Part shown: positions 34,532 to 38,580 of the stretch, one piece after another | Layout of the letters: each line of letters opens with the position of its first letter | How positions within the stretch are numbered: the first letter of the stretch is position 1 | Source of the DNA: Muribaculaceae bacterium | GTDB taxonomy: Bacteria > Bacteroidota > Bacteroidia > Bacteroidales > Muribaculaceae | Assembly (NCBI GenBank): GCA_017553785.1 | Contig: JAFZKD010000051.1 | Location: 1 to 38,580 of the forward strand | Direction: 5' to 3' | DNA: 38,580 nucleotides | Made by a program: the position numbers and the translations under genes | Notes under the pieces: model-generated | Database searches by the model: none | What the model was told of the DNA's origin: nothing | What the model saw: only the letters and a program-made list of their open reading frames with translations

Positions 34532-35383
34532 TTAATTCAGTCGGTCAATGATACTGTTCTCACACAGGCTGGGTTTGAGGTCGCCATACGGAATGGTAAT
34601 CTTGGGCTCACCCACGGCTTCCACCGCCAATTCGTTGGGCAGATAGCTCCATGTCACACCATTGTCATCAAAAAAGAAGTTGTGTGACACTGTGATATTT
34701 TCTACGTTAAAATAGCCCAAGTCATTGAGCTGTTCATTACCCGAGGCATTGTTCTGAGCCAGCAACTGTTGTTTGAGCAATTGGCAAACATCGGCAACGG
34801 CATCATCACGGAAAAGGTTATTCACATCAATAAACGTTTGATTCACTACATCAAAACTGTAGTAGCGGTGAGTCACAGATGTGACTTTATCATTCTTTTT
34901 CACCACATCTACACGTTCAAAGGTCACCACACCATGCTTGTTGTAGATGGGAGAGATGCGTGTGCTGGTGGCATATTTGAGGGTGGTAAGGTCATCGGAC
35001 TCGGCATCGATATCCTCATCGCTGACGGACCCATCCATGAAGTCATACTGATGCATACTGTTTACCACTACTTGGCTCATGGCATCGGCCAGTGACAAGG
35101 TATCGCCTGACTCAAGCACATAGACCGCAAATAGGCGTTGTAGTGTGTCGGCAGGTTGATTCTCGCCTATCTTTACCGGATACTCGATGGTCGCATCGGC
35201 GGTGATAGTGCAACGCTCGCCGTTGGACATCATGAAACTAGAGTTGCTCTGGTGTTGTGTCTTTTTTGTGGTAACAGCAGGTTTACCGTCATCGGCATAC
35301 TTGTTCGCATTGCGACCACAAGAAATCGATAACATCATGAAAGACAGTAGTATAAATAGCGAAACTAAGTGAGTTCTCATCAT
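34532..35383 (-). CDS. DUF3298-type lipoprotein
   Basis: A 283-residue protein. The signal sequence ends in a lipobox, LSIS-C (Cys about 22), so it is probably a lipoprotein; a second ATG three bases later is equally possible. The mature part contains ATIEYPVKI, a helix (ADAMSQVVVNSMHQYDF), and a DUF3298-like C-terminal region (RYYSFDVVNQTFIDVNNLFRDD, ending with VTWSYLPNELAVEAVGEPKITIPYGDLKPSL). DUF3298 occurs in RsiV-type proteins, which bind lysozyme in Firmicutes, and in many Bacteroidetes lipoproteins of unknown role; that function should not be assumed here. First gene of the rsmG operon. Confidence 0.8.
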   Translation of the reverse strand: MMRTHLVSLFILLSFMMLSISCGRNANKYADDGKPAVTTKKTQHQSNSSFMMSNGERCTITADATIEYPVKIGENQPADTLQRLFAVYVLESGDTLSLADAMSQVVVNSMHQYDFMDGSVSDEDIDAESDDLTTLKYATSTRISPIYNKHGVVTFERVDVVKKNDKVTSVTHRYYSFDVVNQTFIDVNNLFRDDAVADVCQLLKQQLLAQNNASGNEQLNDLGYFNVENITVSHNFFFDDNGVTWSYLPNELAVEAVGEPKITIPYGDLKPSLCENSIIDRLN

Positions 35384-35414
35384 GCTCCAGTATGTTTAGT
35401 TATGATTTATTTCG

Positions 35415-35444
35415 CTAAGGTACGAAAAATTTAGATAAAACAAA
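35415..35444 (-). promoter_or_regulatory. Putative promoter of the DUF3298/rsmG operon
   Basis: Minus strand: TTTG (35444-35441), 18-nt spacer, TACCTTAG (35422-35415), one base off TAnnTTTG. It lies 31 nt upstream of the DUF3298 start. Confidence 0.45.
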
Positions 35445-35524
35445 GTGGCGGAATGTTTTTTTTGCCGATTATGTGATTAATCAGGCTGCGTCAAGACATA
35501 AAAAATGAAAAAATGCTTTTTCAT

Positions 35525-35555
35525 TTTGTTCTGTACTTGACTTGCACTAATTTTG
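35525..35555 (+). promoter_or_regulatory. Promoter of the CvfB-like gene; decides its start
   Basis: TTTG (35525-35528), 19-nt spacer, TAATTTTG followed by C (35548-35555): an excellent Bacteroidetes promoter. An in-frame start at 35513 lies upstream of it, so translation must begin later, at ATG 35579. Confidence 0.72.
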
Positions 35556-35578
35556 CCAAAAAAAGTAATGATGTGCTT

Positions 35579-36412
35579 ATGAAGATCGGAGAATTCAACG
35601 AGTTGAAGATTAACCGGACAGTTGACTTTGGGGCTTATCTCATTGATGAGAATACCCACGAGGTGCTGTTGCCTAAACGTTACCTCACTCCCGAGATGAA
35701 AGTGGGTGACACCATACGAGTGTTTGTCTATAACGATAGCGAGAACCGTCCGGTTGCAACAACCGAGCAACCATATGCCGTGGTGGGTGATTTCGCGCTG
35801 CTGCGTGTCAAAGCTGTGAATAAGGTGGGCGCGTTCATGGACTGGGGACTGACGGCCAAGGATCTGCTCGTTCCTTTCAGAGAACAGCGCGTGGACATGA
35901 AAGTCGGTCGCAGCTATATTGTGCGCGTCTATCTTGATGGTGCCAGCCAGCGCATTGTCGCCAGTGCCAAACTCGCCAAATTCCTGAACAGAACAGAGCC
36001 TGACTACTACCATCGTGAGATGGTTGAGGTATTGGTAGTGCAACGCAGTGATTTGGGTTACCGGGTCATCATCAATAACTCGCACTGGGGCCAGATTTAC
36101 CAAAATGAGACTTTCCAGGACGTGAATATCGGCGACCGGCTCACCGCTTTTATCAAGCAAGTGCGTCCTGATGGTAAGGTTGATGTCACTCTTGCAAAGA
36201 TAGAGAAAATGCGTGTAGACAACCTTGCTGAACGCATCGAGCAATATCTCAAGGCTAACGGCGGAGAAATGACCCTCACTGACAAAAGCGACCCTGAAGA
36301 CATCAACAAGGTGTTCCAATGCAGCAAAAAGGATTTCAAGAAAGCCCTCGGCTTCCTCTACAAGCAACAGAAAGTCACCTTAGGCGACACCGTGGTGTTA
36401 AATAAGGGATGA
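35579..36412 (+). CDS. CvfB-like S1-domain RNA-binding protein
   Basis: 277 residues from ATG 35579, the normal CvfB length. The N-terminal part resembles S1 domain 1 (KIGEFNELKINRTVDFGAYL). The next S1-like repeats are at VGDFALLRVKAVNKVGAFMDWGL and VGRSYIVRVYLDGA, with a third at RVIINNSHWGQIYQNETFQDVNIGDRLTAFIKQVRPDGKVDVTL; the C-terminus forms a winged-helix (VFQCSKKDFKKALGFLYKQQKVTL). CvfB proteins bind RNA and affect virulence gene expression in staphylococci; the role in Bacteroidales is not known. The fucosidase gene follows after 22 nt, so they may share a transcript. Confidence 0.9.
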   Translation: MKIGEFNELKINRTVDFGAYLIDENTHEVLLPKRYLTPEMKVGDTIRVFVYNDSENRPVATTEQPYAVVGDFALLRVKAVNKVGAFMDWGLTAKDLLVPFREQRVDMKVGRSYIVRVYLDGASQRIVASAKLAKFLNRTEPDYYHREMVEVLVVQRSDLGYRVIINNSHWGQIYQNETFQDVNIGDRLTAFIKQVRPDGKVDVTLAKIEKMRVDNLAERIEQYLKANGGEMTLTDKSDPEDINKVFQCSKKDFKKALGFLYKQQKVTLGDTVVLNKG

Positions 36413-36434
36413 AATTATCAAAAGTGAGTCAAGC

Positions 36435-37895
36435 ATGAGGACACGATATCAAATATTGATGGCTATTGCATTGGTGTTCAGTTTGTCAGTGAATGCTGAT
36501 AACAGTAAGACGCCGGAGCCTTGTCTGCCGGTGCCGTCGCCGCAGCAGGTGGAATGGCAACGGCTGGAGACATACGCATTTATTCACTTTGGACCCAATA
36601 CGTTCACCGACAAGGAATGGGGGTTTGGAGACACACCGCCCGAGGCATTTAACCCTACCCGACTTGACTGTGAACAGTGGGTACAGACTGTCGTGAAGGC
36701 TGGAATGAAGGGCATTATCCTCACGTGCAAGCACCATGACGGCTTTTGCCTGTGGCACACAAAATATACCGATTATAGTGTCGCCAACTCCCCTTTCAGA
36801 CGAGACGTAGTTCGGGAGTTGTCAGATGCCTGCAGGAAATATGGCATCAAATTCGGCGTCTATCTCTCGCCATGGGACAGGCATCAAGCCAGCTATGGCA
36901 CGGCCGAGTATGTCACTTATTACTATAACCAACTGGAGGAACTGATGACGCAGTATGGAGATGTGTTTGAGGTGTGGTTTGATGGAGCCAACGGCGGTGA
37001 TGGCTGGTATGGAGGCGCATGTGAGAAACGAGAAATTGACCGTAGCACTTATTACAACTATCCTAAAGCCTGGGGCATTGTCAATCGTCTGCAACCGAGT
37101 GCTGTCATCTTCTCGGATGGAGGTCCCGGTTGTCGCTGGGTAGGTAACGAGAAAGGTTTTGCCAATCCCACTAACTGGTCATTCCTGCGCATCAAAGAGG
37201 TTTATCCTGGTTACCCGCAATATGAAGAGTTGCAGTCGGGCCATGCCGACGGTGACGCATGGTGTGCCAGTGAGTGCAACACGTCAATCCGTCCGGGATG
37301 GTTTTACCATGAGAGCGAAGACGACAAGGTCAAGACCGTTGACGAGTTGACCGACCTGTATTACCGCAGCGTGGGCCATAACGGCACTTTCCTGCTCAAT
37401 TTCCCCGTGGACCGAGAGGGCCTCATCCACCCCACTGACTCGGCCACAGTTGTCCTGTGGCGTGAGCGCATCGACCATGAGCTGGGCAATAATCTGCTCG
37501 TTAATGCAAAATTCACAGCGAGCGATACCAGGAACAAGTCCTACAGCGCTTCCATGCTTGGCGATGGCAAATGGGACACCTATTGGGCAGCGAGCGATGA
37601 AGTCACCGCTGCCGATATCGTTATCGAGACTAAGAAGGACGTCACTTTGAATCGCATCATCCTGCAGGAGTATATCCCGCTTGGTCAACGTGTTAAAGCG
37701 TTCGTCATCGAGTACAAGACCTGCTGCGGAAAATGGGTGCCTGTGATCACCGATGAGGAAACGACGACCATCGGCTACAAACGCATCGTGCGCTTTGCCG
37801 AGAAGACTTCCAAGGAGTGGCGCATACGCATTACTGATGCCCGCGCATGTCCCTGCATCAATAATATCGAAGGGTTTTATTCAGATAATAGATAA
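36435..37895 (+). CDS. Exported GH29 alpha-L-fucosidase
   Basis: A 486-residue secreted glycosidase. Signal peptide about 1-21 (MRTRYQILMAIALVFSLSVNA). The catalytic barrel shows the GH29 hallmarks FIHFGPNTFTDKEWG, CKHHDGFCLWHTKYTDYSV, and the predicted nucleophile Asp183 in VFEVWFDGANG. The pattern and size resemble the GH29-B group (alpha-1,3/1,4-fucosidases), but linkage should be tested. The last about 130 residues (FTASDTRNKSYSASMLGDGKWDTYWAA) form an F5/8-type C (CBM32-like) carbohydrate-binding domain. Removes fucose from mucin or milk glycans. Unusually, no SusC/SusD or other glycosidase is in sight; it sits beside an RNA-binding protein. Confidence 0.94.
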   Translation: MRTRYQILMAIALVFSLSVNADNSKTPEPCLPVPSPQQVEWQRLETYAFIHFGPNTFTDKEWGFGDTPPEAFNPTRLDCEQWVQTVVKAGMKGIILTCKHHDGFCLWHTKYTDYSVANSPFRRDVVRELSDACRKYGIKFGVYLSPWDRHQASYGTAEYVTYYYNQLEELMTQYGDVFEVWFDGANGGDGWYGGACEKREIDRSTYYNYPKAWGIVNRLQPSAVIFSDGGPGCRWVGNEKGFANPTNWSFLRIKEVYPGYPQYEELQSGHADGDAWCASECNTSIRPGWFYHESEDDKVKTVDELTDLYYRSVGHNGTFLLNFPVDREGLIHPTDSATVVLWRERIDHELGNNLLVNAKFTASDTRNKSYSASMLGDGKWDTYWAASDEVTAADIVIETKKDVTLNRIILQEYIPLGQRVKAFVIEYKTCCGKWVPVITDEETTTIGYKRIVRFAEKTSKEWRIRITDARACPCINNIEGFYSDNR

Positions 37896-37912
37896 AAGAT
37901 ATTAGATTTTGA
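37890..37912 (+). repeat. Short intergenic element, copy 2 (20/23 identical to 15645-15667)
   Basis: A 23-nt AT-rich sequence with AGATAA units and AGATTTTGA at its end overlaps the fucosidase stop codon and ends 5 nt before the next ATG. See copy 1 at 15645-15667. Confidence 0.55.
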
Positions 37913-37917
37913 CATCT

Positions 37918-38580
37918 ATGGAGAATGTGAGTAACCGCGCGTTGCGTATTGCCGAGGAAATTACCCGTCGCACTACCTGTAACCACTATAGGATTGTGCT
38001 CAACGAAGAGCGTACACCTGCCACTACTGACAGCAAAATCGGTGGTAGGCCCTATTGGCCTTCTGATAAAGAGTATCCTGTTGACGGACAAGGAAAACCG
38101 ATGCTGATGGTCATGCAGATCAACTGTGCCGAGTGTGGACTGCAAGCGCCGTTACCCGAGCAAGGCATGCTGCAATGGTTCATCAGTATCGATACTGAGC
38201 GCATGTACGGATGCCGTGGTAATTATGACGAGGAATCTGGATTCAAAGTCGTCTATCACGAGCATGTTGATGATTGTCCCTTGACCGCAGACCTTCCTGT
38301 TCACGACCGTGTTGATGACATGCTGACACCTGTCAAGAGTGAAGTCGCTATTGATGTGGTTGCCGAGCAAACGACGATGGGTGTGACCGATGGGAACTTC
38401 AACAGCCTTTTCTTTGACATTGTCAAGGAAATCACTGGTGCCGAATACGAGGGCAAAATGTGGTATGAGTACTTGGATAATGATGATTGCCTGTACTTTG
38501 AGCAAAATCTGGGAATGACCCGCCCTTGCCATCAGATGTTGGGTTATCCCGTCTTTGACCAGGATGACGCGCGCCGCGAC
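37918..38580 (+). CDS. YwqG-like (DUF1963) protein, 3' end beyond the window
   Basis: The frame is open from ATG 37918 to the end of the window (221 codons with no stop), so the gene continues past 38580. The N-terminal part has the DUF1963/YwqG hallmarks: DSKIGGRPYWPSDKEYP, LMVMQINCAE, a strand LQWFISI, followed by VVYHEHVD. Family proteins are widespread, cytoplasmic, and of unknown function. No signal peptide. It follows the fucosidase after 22 nt, so cotranscription is likely, though the two proteins have no evident functional link. The assignment rests on recalled motif patterns; about two thirds of the typical length is visible. Confidence 0.78.
   Translation, partial: MENVSNRALRIAEEITRRTTCNHYRIVLNEERTPATTDSKIGGRPYWPSDKEYPVDGQGKPMLMVMQINCAECGLQAPLPEQGMLQWFISIDTERMYGCRGNYDEESGFKVVYHEHVDDCPLTADLPVHDRVDDMLTPVKSEVAIDVVAEQTTMGVTDGNFNSLFFDIVKEITGAEYEGKMWYEYLDNDDCLYFEQNLGMTRPCHQMLGYPVFDQDDARRD

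Noticed and set aside
1-38580. tRNA or rRNA genes, insertion sequences, prophage or integrase genes
   Set aside because: None of the intergenic gaps shows a tRNA-like fold, and no transposase, integrase or phage structural protein is encoded.

Overview
The window looks like a chromosomal segment of a gut or rumen Bacteroidales bacterium, probably Muribaculaceae or Prevotellaceae (family-level placement is inference). The signs are the Bacteroidetes -7 box TAnnTTTG, usually followed by C, upstream of many genes; BspA-like leucine-rich-repeat proteins; dockerin-like C-termini on exported proteins; DUF5686, LptF/G-with-extension, RibBA and DAHP synthase/chorismate mutase fusions of Bacteroidetes type; and little use of Shine-Dalgarno sequences. 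No rRNA, tRNA, insertion sequence, prophage or CRISPR array was found.

Layout. 1-5.1 kb: the 3' part of a BspA-like LRR protein with a dockerin-like end, a RelB/YoeB-type toxin-antitoxin pair, and a secreted transglutaminase-like protein whose start lies just after the toxin stop. 5.1-11.8 kb (minus strand): thioredoxin, DNA polymerase III alpha and a DUF5686 outer-membrane protein, with a bidirectional terminator at the left edge. 11.9-18.1 kb (plus): a CYTH protein, LptF/G permease, RibBA, an HD phosphohydrolase and a secreted endonuclease I with a dockerin-like end. 18.3-21.6 kb: a mosaic exported protein (LRR, Ig-like, dockerin-like, sulfatase-modifying-factor fold) with a very sharp internal base-composition break. 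21.9-24.1 kb: a ClpC-type AAA+ unfoldase that lacks the usual N-terminal Clp repeat domain. 24.1-26.7 kb (minus): a tight nadC / DAHP synthase-chorismate mutase / short-chain dehydrogenase operon, divergent from rlmH and an unrecognised exported protein.

28.6-31.9 kb: an ECF sigma factor, its probable membrane anti-sigma factor and a small exported protein, bracketed by two clearly paralogous predicted outer-membrane beta-barrel proteins. 32.0-35.4 kb (minus): an iron-type alcohol dehydrogenase, then a DUF3298 lipoprotein / rsmG / metallo-beta-lactamase-fold operon that may end in a 29-codon coupled ORF. 35.6-38.6 kb (plus): a CvfB-like S1 RNA-binding protein, a GH29 alpha-L-fucosidase and the start of a YwqG-like (DUF1963) protein that runs off the window.

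Most of the window is housekeeping. The parts that stand out are the sigma/anti-sigma module with duplicated barrels, the ClpC without an N-domain, the mosaic LRR/SUMF protein, and three dockerin-like exported proteins within 22 kb. I did not see a clear new defence or mobile system.
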